Shown: positions 51,237-60,419, numbered from the stretch's first letter. The stretch: DNA of 64,000 nt from Litorimonas haliclonae (GCF_965138505.1 NZ_CBCSCO010000005.1:1-64000); one strand, 5' to 3'. Made by a program: numbers and translations. Notes: a model not told the origin generated them from the sequence alone.

Positions 51237-53660
51237 TTATTTTACCGTCAGGGTCGTTGTTTTCACATTCTGCGAACTATTGCCGACCATGATGTCAAAT
51301 TCGCCGGGCTCAACCACGCGGTTCATATCCCGATTGTAGAATTGCAAAGCCTCTCTGGTAATCGGAAATTCCACCGTTTTGGTTTCGCCGGGCTGAAGGC
51401 TAACGCGTTCGAACCCTTTCAGTTCTTTGACCGGACGGGTGACCGAGCTTATCCTGTCCCGAATATACATCTGCACGATTTCATCTCCGGCCATATCTCC
51501 GGAATTCGTTACATTCACAGAAACGCTTGCCTCTCCATTTGGAGCTATTGTTGCAACAGACAGGCTAGGCTCGGAAATGTCAAAAGTGGTATAGCTCATG
51601 CCCTCTCCGAAAACATAAAGCGGGCTGGCATCATCAAAGGCATAACCCCGGCGGGCGGTAGGTTTGTGATTATAAAAGGCCGGAATTTGCCCGACAGTGC
51701 GCGGGACAGATACGGGCATTTTACCAGACGGATTGGCATCGCCAAATAACAGATCGGCCACGGCCGTTCCCGTTTCCTGCCCCAATATCCAGCCATAGAG
51801 AATCGCGTCGAGATTGTCATCGACATTGGCGAGGGATAGAGGGCGGCCCGAAATAATGACGGAAACTATCGGCTTGCCCGTTTCCGCAACGGCTTCAACC
51901 AATTCTTTCTGCTGTCCAATCAGAGTAATGTCATTGCGGTCGCCCATATGGGTTTCTGACCAGGCTTCGCGGGAGGTCGATTCGTCTCCGCCAATTGCCA
52001 GAATCACCAAATCGGCGTTTTTAGCAACTGATACCGCCTTTTCAATGTCGCGGCGATTCAGAGCCTCGTCAATCAGATTGACCTCATCATCCCACCAGGA
52101 CCGGTTATCCGTGAGAGTCACGCCCTGCGCATTAAGAACATTCGATTTATCACCGACTTTGTTTTTAATGCCGTCCAGAATAGACACAGTCTGGCGCGGT
52201 TCGTCCGAATAGCCGCCAAGAACGGTTATCGCCGCGTTAGGCCCGATGACCGCTATTGTTTTATAGTCTGCAACATCTAGCGGAAGGATATTTTCTTTAT
52301 TTTTCAAGAGAACCGGCGCTTTCCGGGCAGCCTCTTCGGCCAGGTCGCGCGCCTCTTGATTCCCCGTCAGAGCATCTGCCGCCTCGGGGTCGGCGTAAGG
52401 CGTGGCAAACAGATTTGCGCGCTCTTTCAATTCGAGCACGCGGCGCACGGCTTGATCAACCAAGGCCTCGTCAAATTCACCCGCTTCTATCTTTTCCTTT
52501 AGCTCATAAAAGGCCACGCCGTCCGGAAGTTCGAGATCGACACCGGACCGCAGAGACAGCGCGCCCGCCTCGCCTATTGAATCGACAATTTTATGTCGGC
52601 CCTGAAGTTCATTAATGGCAAAATAATCAGCGACAACAGCGCCGTCAAAGCCCCATTCATCGCGCAGCACATCATTTAAAAGCCAGCTATTGGCGTGGGA
52701 CGGGATGCCGTCGATTTCATTGTATGAGGCCATAACCGAGGCGGCATTAGCTTCTTTGACTGCCGCCTCGAAAGGCGGGAAGAACCGTTCGTAAAGTTCG
52801 CGGTCTGAGACCTGACTCGGTCCAACATTCATGCCGCCTTCGGGCTGACCATGACCTGTCATATGCTTGAGAGTAGCGACGACTTTGTCGTCTGCAATCG
52901 GAAAGCTGTCGCCCTGAAACCCTTTAACCGCCGCAACGCCCATACGCGAGACGAGGTAGGGGTCTTCCCCGTAAGTTTCTTCGATCCGGCCCCAACGGGG
53001 GTCCAGTGCAATATCCACCACCGGAGAGAGCACATGATGCGCGCCGCGAACGCGAATTTCTCGCGCCGTTACGGAATAAACCTGCTCTACCAGATCTGTA
53101 TCAAACGTCGCCGCCAAAGCGATGGACTGCGGAAAACTGGTCGCTTGATAGCCTTGGAAGCCATGCAGTCCTTCTTCATGGAACAGGATCGGTATGCCGA
53201 GACGCGTTTCTTCGATCTGCCATTTCTGAATGGTGTTGATAAGGTTGGCCGTATTGGACGGCGTGCGGCCATTCAGGCTGCGGACCACAGTTGAATCGTT
53301 CAGGCCTGAACGTTCAATGTCTTCTTCCATCCCCTGCGTATCTTGTGGTCGGGCAAAGCAACCAATGCCTTCGGGAAATTCTTTCTTCATTTTTTCCGGA
53401 TTGAAGGAGCCGTCTTTTTCGATGACTTTCTTCTTATCAAACCAGATACAGGAAATCTGAGCCAGCTTTTCATCCAATGTCATTTGGGCCAGCAATTCAT
53501 TTACCCGGTCGTAAGAAGACAGCGTTTTAACTGGAAAGCCCGATTTGGTTGTTCGCGCGTCGGAGGCTGGTGTCTGCGCCTGGCCTTTCATCGCGGCGCC
53601 CGCCGATGTGATCAGCAAAACCGTGGTAATAGCTGAAGTGATAAGATGACGTGTCGACAT
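51237..53660 (-). CDS. Periplasmic GH3 glycosidase, likely beta-xylosidase/beta-glucosidase
   Basis: 807 residues. Signal peptide near 1-28, then the GH3 barrel (HEEGLHGFQG near 161, RWGRIEETYGEDP near 222, the KH pair 265-266, nucleophile Asp345 in AVVADYFAI), the second alpha/beta domain (GPNAAITVLGGYSDEP), and a C-terminal fibronectin-III-like domain. GH3 enzymes remove terminal beta-glucose or beta-xylose; the xyl operon context favours xylo-oligosaccharides. First gene of the operon, divergent from the sugar porter across two operator-like palindromes. Confidence 0.92.
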   Translation of the reverse strand: MSTRHLITSAITTVLLITSAGAAMKGQAQTPASDARTTKSGFPVKTLSSYDRVNELLAQMTLDEKLAQISCIWFDKKKVIEKDGSFNPEKMKKEFPEGIGCFARPQDTQGMEEDIERSGLNDSTVVRSLNGRTPSNTANLINTIQKWQIEETRLGIPILFHEEGLHGFQGYQATSFPQSIALAATFDTDLVEQVYSVTAREIRVRGAHHVLSPVVDIALDPRWGRIEETYGEDPYLVSRMGVAAVKGFQGDSFPIADDKVVATLKHMTGHGQPEGGMNVGPSQVSDRELYERFFPPFEAAVKEANAASVMASYNEIDGIPSHANSWLLNDVLRDEWGFDGAVVADYFAINELQGRHKIVDSIGEAGALSLRSGVDLELPDGVAFYELKEKIEAGEFDEALVDQAVRRVLELKERANLFATPYADPEAADALTGNQEARDLAEEAARKAPVLLKNKENILPLDVADYKTIAVIGPNAAITVLGGYSDEPRQTVSILDGIKNKVGDKSNVLNAQGVTLTDNRSWWDDEVNLIDEALNRRDIEKAVSVAKNADLVILAIGGDESTSREAWSETHMGDRNDITLIGQQKELVEAVAETGKPIVSVIISGRPLSLANVDDNLDAILYGWILGQETGTAVADLLFGDANPSGKMPVSVPRTVGQIPAFYNHKPTARRGYAFDDASPLYVFGEGMSYTTFDISEPSLSVATIAPNGEASVSVNVTNSGDMAGDEIVQMYIRDRISSVTRPVKELKGFERVSLQPGETKTVEFPITREALQFYNRDMNRVVEPGEFDIMVGNSSQNVKTTTLTVK

Positions 53661-53749
53661 GAAGTCCCCTTGAAATGCTGCTTCCGCTTAAAACGGATTA
53701 TCTATTGGCAATTGATTTGCCTTGACCGAAAACCTCGACTAAGACAGAA

Positions 53750-53764
53750 TGACAACGCTGTCAA
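53750..53764. promoter_or_regulatory. LacI-type operator, copy 1
   Basis: TGACAACGCTGTCAA contains the perfect-arm palindrome TGACA-N4-TGTCA with a central CG step, the general form of LacI-family operators. It lies 90 bases upstream of the GH3 ATG and 148 bases upstream of the MFS start. Confidence 0.65.
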
Positions 53765-53825
53765 ATTTATCGAAGAGCAGTGCCATATTGGCGAGTTAGT
53801 AAATCTATCGGCTCAAAGTCTGGAA

Positions 53826-53840
53826 TTGACAGCGTTGACA
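53826..53840. promoter_or_regulatory. LacI-type operator, copy 2
   Basis: TTGACAGCGTTGACA is the reverse complement of copy 1 apart from one base (14 of 15). The centres are 76 bases apart. It lies 72 bases upstream of the MFS start. The two sites fit shared repression of the GH3-xylB-xylA operon and the transporter; no LacI-type gene is in the window. Confidence 0.65.
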
Positions 53841-53911
53841 TTTTAAAAGAATGTCCAGATCAAGAAGGACAGGTCAACTGTATAAAACCAAAGTGTATCT
53901 AGGGGAACACA

Positions 53912-55324
53912 ATGAAAGAGAATGCGCAAACGGGAAGCCCCGGCTTCATATTTCTGATCGTTATTGTCGCCACGTTAGGCGGTTTTCTGTTTGGATATGA
54001 TAGCGGCGTTATCAACGGCACCGTTGATGGTCTTCAACAAGCTTTCAACTCAGACAGTGTCGGCACAGGTCTTTCCGTTTCTTCTATGTTGCTCGGCTCG
54101 GCGGTTGGAGCTTTTTTTGCAGGATGGATGGCAGACAAATTTGGTCGCCGGAACATGCTCATAGTTGCCGCCGTGTTTTTCATAATTAGTGCCTGGGGAT
54201 CCGGTGTTTCCGGCGCGCCGTTGGAATTTATTCTTTACCGTATTTTGGGCGGCCTTGCCGTTGGCGCTGCCTCTGTCATGGCGCCCGCCTATATCTCTGA
54301 GATTGCCCCTGCCGAGACACGCGGGCGACTAACGTCTATTCAGCAAGTTGCGATTATCGCCGGTTTGTTCCTCTCCTTTTTGTCCAATTATATTCTCGCG
54401 AATATGGCTGGCGGATCGACGGAGGTTTTCTGGGGCGGATTTCAAACTTGGCGCTGGATGTTTTGGATGGAATTAATTCCGGCCTCTCTGTTCCTGATAT
54501 TATTGTTCTTCATCCCCAAAAGCCCGCGCTTTTCCATGTTTAAAAATGATGAGGCGGCGGCGAAATCTACTTTGCTGAAACTGTTTGGAGAGGCGAAAGC
54601 CTCGCGGAAGGTCGAGGAAATTCGCGCGTCCCTTCTAAATGATCACAAGCCCGCTTTGCGCGATACGCTCGTAAAGTCTGGACAAAAAGGTTTCGTGTTC
54701 CGAACAATTGTCTGGGTTGGTATTGGTTTGGCCATGTTCCAGCAACTCGTCGGAATTAACGTTGTTTTTTATTATGGCGCCGTGCTGTGGCAGGCTGTCG
54801 GATTTACGGAGAATGACGCTCTTCTCATAAATGTTTTGTCCGGTGGACTCTCCATTGCGGCCGTACTGATTACTCTAGCAACGATTGATAAGGTCGGTCG
54901 CAAGCCATTCTTAGTTTGGGGGTCGACAGGCATGTTTGTTAGTTTGGCCGTTGTCGCCTTTGCTTTCTCACGAGGCCAACTGGTCGATGGGTCTTTACAG
55001 CTTCCGGGGCAGATGGGACTTGTCGCACTGATCGCGGCCAATGCTTATGTGGTCTGTTTCAACATGAGCTGGGGGCCGGTCATGTGGGTTATGCTCGGCG
55101 AAATGTTTCCGAACCAGATCCGCGGCTCAGGTTTGGCGGTCGCTGGATTTGCACAGTGGATAACGAACTTTGTAATCACCTGGTCTTTCCCGGTCTTTTT
55201 GGCAGGCATCGGCCTCGCCGCGGCTTACAGCATCTACGCCTTCTTCGCCTTTGTCTCTATTTTCTTTGTCCTTTGGATGGTGAATGAAACCAAAGGCAAA
55301 GAATTGGAGGATATGCAAGGCTAA
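53912..55324 (+). CDS. MFS sugar porter, likely xylose:H+ symporter
   Basis: 470 residues, twelve membrane helices. Sugar-porter signatures: FGYDSGVINGTVDGLQ in helix 1, DKFGRRN after helix 2, PAETRGRLTSIQQ in helix 4-5, a diverged PESPR as IPKSPRF near 197, QQLVGINVVFYY in helix 7, and GRKPFLVWGS. Related to XylE/GalP. Divergence from the xylose operon and shared operators make xylose the likely substrate; glucose or another sugar is possible. Closed by the terminator at 55348. Confidence 0.93.
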   Translation: MKENAQTGSPGFIFLIVIVATLGGFLFGYDSGVINGTVDGLQQAFNSDSVGTGLSVSSMLLGSAVGAFFAGWMADKFGRRNMLIVAAVFFIISAWGSGVSGAPLEFILYRILGGLAVGAASVMAPAYISEIAPAETRGRLTSIQQVAIIAGLFLSFLSNYILANMAGGSTEVFWGGFQTWRWMFWMELIPASLFLILLFFIPKSPRFSMFKNDEAAAKSTLLKLFGEAKASRKVEEIRASLLNDHKPALRDTLVKSGQKGFVFRTIVWVGIGLAMFQQLVGINVVFYYGAVLWQAVGFTENDALLINVLSGGLSIAAVLITLATIDKVGRKPFLVWGSTGMFVSLAVVAFAFSRGQLVDGSLQLPGQMGLVALIAANAYVVCFNMSWGPVMWVMLGEMFPNQIRGSGLAVAGFAQWITNFVITWSFPVFLAGIGLAAAYSIYAFFAFVSIFFVLWMVNETKGKELEDMQG

Positions 55325-55347
55325 TCCCTGCCAGGCATATCTTTCAC

Positions 55348-55378
55348 AAAAGCCCCGTTCCAGGACGGGGCTTTTCTA
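55348..55378. terminator. Bidirectional terminator
   Basis: AAAAGCCCCGT (55348-55358) pairs with ACGGGGCTTTT (55365-55375) over a 6-base loop. It ends the sugar porter gene and also faces the convergent adenine deaminase gene. Confidence 0.9.
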
Positions 55379-55405
55379 TTTCTTATCCATAAACTTTGGC
55401 GGTTA

Positions 55406-56422
55406 TCAGGAATGGCGCTCTACGACCGAATCAAATTCCGTCAGAATATGACCCCTTCTATCCTCTGAGAGATAGGCCCCTTCTATTCCGTTGCGAACCA
55501 AAGTCAGAATGTCATCTTTGGTAAGTTTAAGCGCTTCGGCAGCCGCAATGTAATTATCATTTAGGTAGCCCCCAAAATATGATGGATCGTCAGAATTTAC
55601 CGTCACTTTCAATCCCGCTTCCAACATAATTTTCAGCGGCGAGTCTTTTAAATCATCAATCACACAGAGCTTCAGGTTTGAAAGAGGGCAGCTCGTCAGA
55701 ACTATTTTTTCATCATGCAGTCGTTTGACGAGGCGTTCATCCTCCAAGGCCCTGTTGCCGTGATCCAGCCGATCAATTTTTAAAAGATCGAGGGCTTCGC
55801 GCACATATTCGGGCGGCCCCTCTTCTCCGGCATGTGCAAATGACTTTAGCCCCATCTCGCGCGCCTTGGCAAAAACGCGTTCAAACTTTGACGGAGGGTG
55901 GCCAACTTCAGACGAATCCAGTCCAACGCCGAGAATCCTATCAAGATAGGGCTCAGCCTGTTCCAGAGTCTTAAACGCGTCTTCTTCTGATAAATGCCGG
56001 AGGAAGGAAAGAATAAGGTGAGAGGTAATCCCGAAGGCTTTGCCACCTTCTTCTAGCCCGCTCAATATGCCCTCAATGACGTCATTAAAAGGAACGCCGC
56101 GCTCTGTATGACCTTGCGGGTCGAAAAATATTTCAACATGGCGGCAATTATCAACTTTTACGCGTTCCAGATACGCAAAGGTAAGGTCGTGAAAATCCTG
56201 CTTTGTCTGCAAGACCGACATGCCCTGATAATAGAGATCCAGAAATTCTTGAAGGTTATTGAACTCATAGGCCGCCCGGATGTCCTCAACACTGTCAAAG
56301 GCAAGGTCGACGCCGTTACGTTCCGCAAACTCAAACATTTGCTCCGGCTCCAGACTGCCCTCGATATGAAGGTGAAGTTCTGTTTTCGGGAGAGCGCGGA
56401 TGAGGGTTTCAATATCTGACAT
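55406..56422 (-). CDS. Adenine deaminase (adenosine-deaminase fold)
   Basis: 338 residues. Zinc ligands H17 and H19 (ELHLHIEG), His in FAHAGEEGPPEY, catalytic His in LDHGNRA, and Asp in VNSDDPSYFGGY. The blocks YEFNNLQEFLDLYYQG, EIFFDPQGHTERGVPF and SFLRHLSEEDA are those of the bacterial/yeast adenine deaminases (Pseudomonas PA0148, Aah1) rather than true adenosine deaminase. It converts adenine to hypoxanthine in purine salvage. Database names often call it adenosine deaminase. Single gene, convergent with the sugar porter. Confidence 0.9.
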   Translation of the reverse strand: MSDIETLIRALPKTELHLHIEGSLEPEQMFEFAERNGVDLAFDSVEDIRAAYEFNNLQEFLDLYYQGMSVLQTKQDFHDLTFAYLERVKVDNCRHVEIFFDPQGHTERGVPFNDVIEGILSGLEEGGKAFGITSHLILSFLRHLSEEDAFKTLEQAEPYLDRILGVGLDSSEVGHPPSKFERVFAKAREMGLKSFAHAGEEGPPEYVREALDLLKIDRLDHGNRALEDERLVKRLHDEKIVLTSCPLSNLKLCVIDDLKDSPLKIMLEAGLKVTVNSDDPSYFGGYLNDNYIAAAEALKLTKDDILTLVRNGIEGAYLSEDRRGHILTEFDSVVERHS

Positions 56423-56575
56423 AGTCGTCTTTAGACAGATTACACCGCGAATTTAAAGAGGTTTCCTTAGATTTCATAACGTGAGTGAAGGGGTGTGGTT
56501 TTTAATATGGAAAACGGAACGGTTTCTGATTTCGCTTGTTGTTTGAGTCCGAACCCAATCTGAAAGGAGATTATT

Positions 56576-56941
56576 ATGCCAACCCCAACTGGTCACACCC
56601 GCGCTATTCGTGCCTCACGCGCTATCGGCACCGATGTTTATAATTCCGATCATGACAAAATCGGCGAGATTGAGGACATCATGTTAGACAAGATGGACAA
56701 TGCCATCATGTTCGCCGTCGTCAGCTTTGGCGGATTTCTGGGAATTGGTGAAAAATACCATTCCATCCCGTGGGCCTCACTGGACTACTCAAAGGAGGTC
56801 AAAGGCTATATTGTCCCCTTCAGCAAAGAAAAGCTGAAAGACGGCCCCGTTTCCTCCTTACACGACCTTACAAAAGATGATGGCCTGGCGGCCCGGGATA
56901 GTTCCTACACCTATTACGGCGTTGATCCTTACTGGTCCTAA
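56576..56941 (+). CDS. PRC-barrel domain protein
   Basis: 121 residues with the strong ribosome site AAAGGAG. The PRC-barrel spans about residues 12-85 (IGTDVYNSDHDKIGEIEDIMLDK, AVVSFGGFLGIGEKYHSIPWASLDY). Standalone PRC-barrel proteins are common in alphaproteobacteria and are often stress induced; their ligands are unknown. The C-terminal 35 residues (DLTKDDGLAARDSSYTYYGVDPYWS) are likely extended. Closed by a terminator at 56957. Confidence 0.9.
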   Translation: MPTPTGHTRAIRASRAIGTDVYNSDHDKIGEIEDIMLDKMDNAIMFAVVSFGGFLGIGEKYHSIPWASLDYSKEVKGYIVPFSKEKLKDGPVSSLHDLTKDDGLAARDSSYTYYGVDPYWS

Positions 56942-56956
56942 GCTGCTGATTAAGAT

Positions 56957-56983
56957 AACCCGCCTTCCAAGGCGGGTTTTTTA
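56957..56983 (+). terminator. Factor-independent terminator
   Basis: AACCCGCC (56957-56964) pairs with GGCGGGTT (56971-56978), followed by T residues. It ends the PRC-barrel gene. Confidence 0.88.
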
Positions 56984-57296
56984 GTGAGAATACGGTTCGT
57001 TAAATTTCGCCGAACACCGAAAAGCTGAACTAATGAAAAATTCGGGCCCTTATCCCTGCAAAAACGTTATGGCGTCACCGTTTCGAACCTCTTTCCTTAT
57101 GGAAAAGAGAGCACTCTGCAGTGTGGGCTTAAGCCGAAGTATATTGCTCTCAAGTGGTTAAAAATGTTCACGATGAACGTTATTGGCAGTTGGAAACTGG
57201 AGATAAAGTTCCTAAGAAGGCACTAGGCGGTTGAAATAGAACCAATTGAAGCGTCTTTTTTGGATTAAGTCCCTTAAATGCTCATAAGGGCTATAT
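56984..57296. other. Intergenic stretch before the acyltransferase, possible gene remnant
   Basis: No full gene is seen. A short open frame (GTG 57154 to TGA 57232-57234, NVHDERYWQLETGDKVPK) looks protein-like but has no family match I know and could be a remnant. The sequence becomes visibly A/T-rich here. TTCGAACC at 57082-57089 matches part of the tRNA-Gly T arm at 59700, too short to call an attachment site. Confidence 0.4.
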
Positions 57297-59192
57297 ATGT
57301 CTATTAAATACCGTCCAGAAATAGATGGGTTAAGAGCTATCGCCGTCGCGGCTGTTGTAATTTACCACGCCGAATTTACAATTTTTGACATCGACTTATT
57401 TCCGGGGGGCTTCTTAGGCGTCGATGTGTTTTTCGTTATCTCAGGCTTCCTCATAACATCAATAATTGCCCGAGAAGTCGAAGAAACGAATAAATTCAAT
57501 TATCTGAGATTTTACGAACGTCGTGTACGAAGGATCTTGCCGGCGCTGCTATTGATAATGTTAATCAGCATTCCTTTTGCTTGGTTCACGATGCACCCGA
57601 AAGCCTTGTATGAATTTTCAGGCTCTATACTTTCTTCATTATTTTTTAGTTCAAATATCTGGTTCTGGCTTGAAAACAGTTACACGGCTCAAGCAAGCCA
57701 ATTGAAGCCATTTTTACATACGTGGAGCCTATCGGTAGAGGAGCAATTTTATCTGCTTTTTCCTTTGCTTATGCTTTTGGGTTGGCGATATACGAAAAAA
57801 TATATTTTTCATTTATTTGCATTGGTATTTATAGTTTCCCTTATCTATTCGGAGCTTCTCTCCCAATCTTATACAAATGCAAATTTTTTTCTACTACCCT
57901 CTAGGGCTTGGGAATTATGTGCCGGGTCATTGCTGGCTTATATAAAGTTAAATGATGAGAATCTGAGTTATCGCCTCATCAAATTTTTACCGGGCATTGG
58001 GTTGTTAATGCTTGTTGTATCTTTTCTTGTCTTTACCGAGAATACGCCGCATCCATCGAAATACACTCTTCTGCCCGTCATAGGAACTTGCCTGATAATT
58101 TTATTTGCCAGGAGAAATGAATTGGTCACCCGACTTCTCAGCACCCCGATCTTTATCATTTTAGGCCTGTTATCTTACTCCTTTTATTTATGGCATTTTC
58201 CCGTTTTCTCTTTTGCGAAAATAATATTAGGAAACCTCTCTACCGCGGAAAAGTTGGTGCTAATTCTTATTTCCCTAATCTTATCTTACTTGACCTATTA
58301 TCTAATCGAACAGCCCTTCAGGCGCAAATTTATTACCCCAAATCGAATTTTTTATCCCATAGTGCTGTCCCTTTTAAGTTTAATTTTTATCATAAACTTT
58401 GGTATCTTTTTTCTCGAACTCAAGCCGGCGAAATTCAGGAAGTTAGAAAGCACTATAGATTTCACCTATGATTACAGAGCCGTATATCGTGAGGGCACTT
58501 GCTTCCTTTCGCCCGCTGATATGAATGCAGGCACACATTTTGAGAACTGCGCGATTGAGGGTTATAACTCCAATAACGTGGAAATAATGTTATGGGGAGA
58601 TAGTCATGCAGCACATCTTTATCCCGGAATCCAGAAAAGGTATGGGGGGAGCTATAATATCATTCAAAGAACAGCCTCGTTATGCGCGCCGGTCTTGGGA
58701 CGGGACGTAGCAACCCGGCCTAATTGTTTAAGAGTCAACGAGTCTGTCGCAAAGTCCATAAGAAACTCACCGCCGAAAAATATTATTTTGGCCGCTTCTT
58801 GGTGGACCGGAAGCCCTAAAGAACTAGAAGGGACAATTCGTTCGCTATATAATTGGGGGGTTGAGAGTGTGGTTGTTATAGGGCCAGCTCCATATTGGGA
58901 AAAAGGGCTGCCCGAATTGTTGAGTGAATATACTAATAGCGATGATTTTGACACGTATTATTTGTCTGCTGGACTAAGTAAGAATAGACTTGATTTAGAT
59001 ATAGAGTTTAAAGCTTACTCGAGTGACAAGAGGTGGGAATATGTATCGGCCACCGACGTTCTTTGTCGGAAAGATGAGTGCATAACTCGACTTGGTCCTA
59101 AAGCTTCTCAAATAACCCAATGGGACAGAGGGCACTTGACTGAAGCCGGGTCAGTCTATCTTGTCAAAAGGTGGGGTTTGACCTTTGACTAA
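57297..59192 (+). CDS. Acyltransferase-3 family protein with C-terminal SGNH domain
   Basis: 631 residues. The N-terminal half is an acyltransferase-3 membrane domain of about ten helices: EIDGLRAIAVAAVVIYHA (catalytic His), GFLGVDVFFVISGFLI, RFYERRVRRILPAL and WSLSVEEQFYLLFPL. The C-terminal half is SGNH-hydrolase-like, with GDSHAAHLYPG near 442 and DRGHLTEAGSVYL near 610. This architecture (OafB/OatA type) O-acetylates LPS, peptidoglycan or exopolysaccharide sugars. Codon use is richer in A/T-ending codons (ATA, TTA, AGA) than in neighbours, suggesting transfer. Confidence 0.93.
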   Translation: MSIKYRPEIDGLRAIAVAAVVIYHAEFTIFDIDLFPGGFLGVDVFFVISGFLITSIIAREVEETNKFNYLRFYERRVRRILPALLLIMLISIPFAWFTMHPKALYEFSGSILSSLFFSSNIWFWLENSYTAQASQLKPFLHTWSLSVEEQFYLLFPLLMLLGWRYTKKYIFHLFALVFIVSLIYSELLSQSYTNANFFLLPSRAWELCAGSLLAYIKLNDENLSYRLIKFLPGIGLLMLVVSFLVFTENTPHPSKYTLLPVIGTCLIILFARRNELVTRLLSTPIFIILGLLSYSFYLWHFPVFSFAKIILGNLSTAEKLVLILISLILSYLTYYLIEQPFRRKFITPNRIFYPIVLSLLSLIFIINFGIFFLELKPAKFRKLESTIDFTYDYRAVYREGTCFLSPADMNAGTHFENCAIEGYNSNNVEIMLWGDSHAAHLYPGIQKRYGGSYNIIQRTASLCAPVLGRDVATRPNCLRVNESVAKSIRNSPPKNIILAASWWTGSPKELEGTIRSLYNWGVESVVVIGPAPYWEKGLPELLSEYTNSDDFDTYYLSAGLSKNRLDLDIEFKAYSSDKRWEYVSATDVLCRKDECITRLGPKASQITQWDRGHLTEAGSVYLVKRWGLTFD

Positions 59193-59684
59193 TAATATAA
59201 GCCCTCCATTTACCTTTATGATGCGGCTAAGCCCGAGCATCATCAATGTTGGTATAGGGTTTAATCTTATAGTTGACGATATTTCGTTTTATTATAACGA
59301 ACAAACTCAAGACTTAATTAAAACGAAAGGTATGTGGCTTCGGAAGTGGTGGCAGTTGTTCTTGAAAAAGAAGACGTCGCTTTGATAATAGCCGAGGCCA
59401 ATATGAGAATATAATGGGCGTTTTATTAAGCACTGCAATCGTGGCTCTCGTCCCATTTCTTTTTTGAAAATAAGGTGAGGCCTGTAGCAATCAACATTTT
59501 ACCCGTACTTATTCTTGCATCGGGACATTTAGCTTTTTCAAGAAACTTAAAATAGGCGTTAGAAAACACAGAACGGATACAAAGCAAGATAAAGCAAATA
59601 TTTGGATCTAGACCTAAATTTCCAAAATAAGGGGCAAGAAGTTCCATCGTCACAAGATGGTTAAGGCATTGATTTTAGGAAAAA
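59193..59684. other. A/T-rich stretch between acyltransferase and tRNA-Gly
   Basis: It contains short open frames only: a 66-codon plus frame overlapping the acyltransferase end, a second plus frame reading YVASEVVAVVLEKEDVAL ending near 59413, and a 75-codon minus frame (59426-59653, MELLAPYFGNLGLDPNICF). None is recognised and none has a clear ribosome site. Decayed genes are likely; I do not call them as intact. Confidence 0.45.
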
Positions 59685-59759
59685 TGGAGCGGGCGAAGAG
59701 ATTCGAACCCTCGACCCTCACCTTGGCAAGGTGATGCTCTACCACTGAGCTACGCCCGC
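59685..59759 (-). tRNA. tRNA-Gly (anticodon GCC)
   Basis: The minus strand reads GCGGGCGTAGCTCAGTGGTA, anticodon loop TTGCCAA, T arm GGGTTCGAATC, and 3' CGCCCGCT-CCA. Acceptor arms GCGGGCG and CGCCCGC pair perfectly, and CCA is encoded (59685-59687). The 3' end faces the A/T-rich acyltransferase region. Confidence 0.97.
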
Positions 59760-59897
59760 TCATATTTTGCGTATCAGAAGCCTCAAAGCCTCTGTGCGGC
59801 AGAAGGTGCGCTATATACCGCCTTTCATATCCTTTTCAAGCGGTTTGATGCAGTTTTTTCACTCGATATGACATGAGCCCCGCGTTATCGATGTTTT

Positions 59898-60419
59898 ATG
59901 ACCTCACCAATGCCCCATCCCAACGAATCTGCTTTGTTTGGCTTGCTGACTGCGCAGGGTATTTCGCATGAAACGCACGAGCACCCGCCCATTTTTACGG
60001 TCGAAGAAGGAAAAGACTTCAAAGAAGGTCTGCCGGGCGGACACACGAAAAATCTTTTCTTGAAGGACAAGGCCGGACAGCTCGTTTTGATCTGCGCCTT
60101 GGCCGACACTTCAGTGCGCCTGAACAAATTGCATAAAGTCTTGGACACGAAGCGTCTGTCTTTCGGGCCTGAAGACGCCTTATGGGAATGCCTTGGTGTG
60201 CGGCCGGGGTCTGTGACGCTGTTTTCAGTCTTGAATGACAAAAAGGGAAAGGTACGTCTCGTCCTCGACAAGGCCTTGTTTGGCCCGAAGCAGGTCTGGT
60301 TTCACCCGATGCGAAATACGGCCAGCACTACTATTTCCAGTGGGGATATTTTGCAGTTTTGCGAAGCAGCGGGCCATCACCCGACAATTATTGATTTTGC
60401 TGAACTCTCTCAAAGTTAG
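59898..60419 (+). CDS. ProX/YbaK-type trans-editing aminoacyl-tRNA deacylase
   Basis: 173 residues, single prolyl-tRNA synthetase associated domain. GGHTKNLFLKDK (47-58) carries the conserved Lys51; further family blocks are HPPIFTVEEGKDF, VLDTKRLSFGPEDALWECLGVRPGSVT, and VWFHPMRNTASTTIS. Such proteins (PrdX, ProXp-ala) hydrolyse mischarged tRNAs, typically Ala-tRNAPro, complementing alphaproteobacterial ProRS enzymes that lack an editing insert. Substrate is inferred. Located 138 bases after tRNA-Gly on the opposite strand. Confidence 0.92.
   Translation: MTSPMPHPNESALFGLLTAQGISHETHEHPPIFTVEEGKDFKEGLPGGHTKNLFLKDKAGQLVLICALADTSVRLNKLHKVLDTKRLSFGPEDALWECLGVRPGSVTLFSVLNDKKGKVRLVLDKALFGPKQVWFHPMRNTASTTISSGDILQFCEAAGHHPTIIDFAELSQS

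Noticed and set aside
57082..57089. TTCGAACC matching the T arm of tRNA-Gly, as a left attachment site
   Set aside because: Only eight bases match and the match is not to the tRNA 3' end; expected by chance.
59185..59385. 66-codon plus frame overlapping the acyltransferase end
   Set aside because: TTG start and no family; a different frame in the same place looks equally protein-like, so neither can be called.
59426..59653. 75-codon minus-strand open frame near tRNA-Gly
   Set aside because: No ribosome site, no recognisable family, A/T-rich surroundings with other broken frames; treated as possible remnant only.
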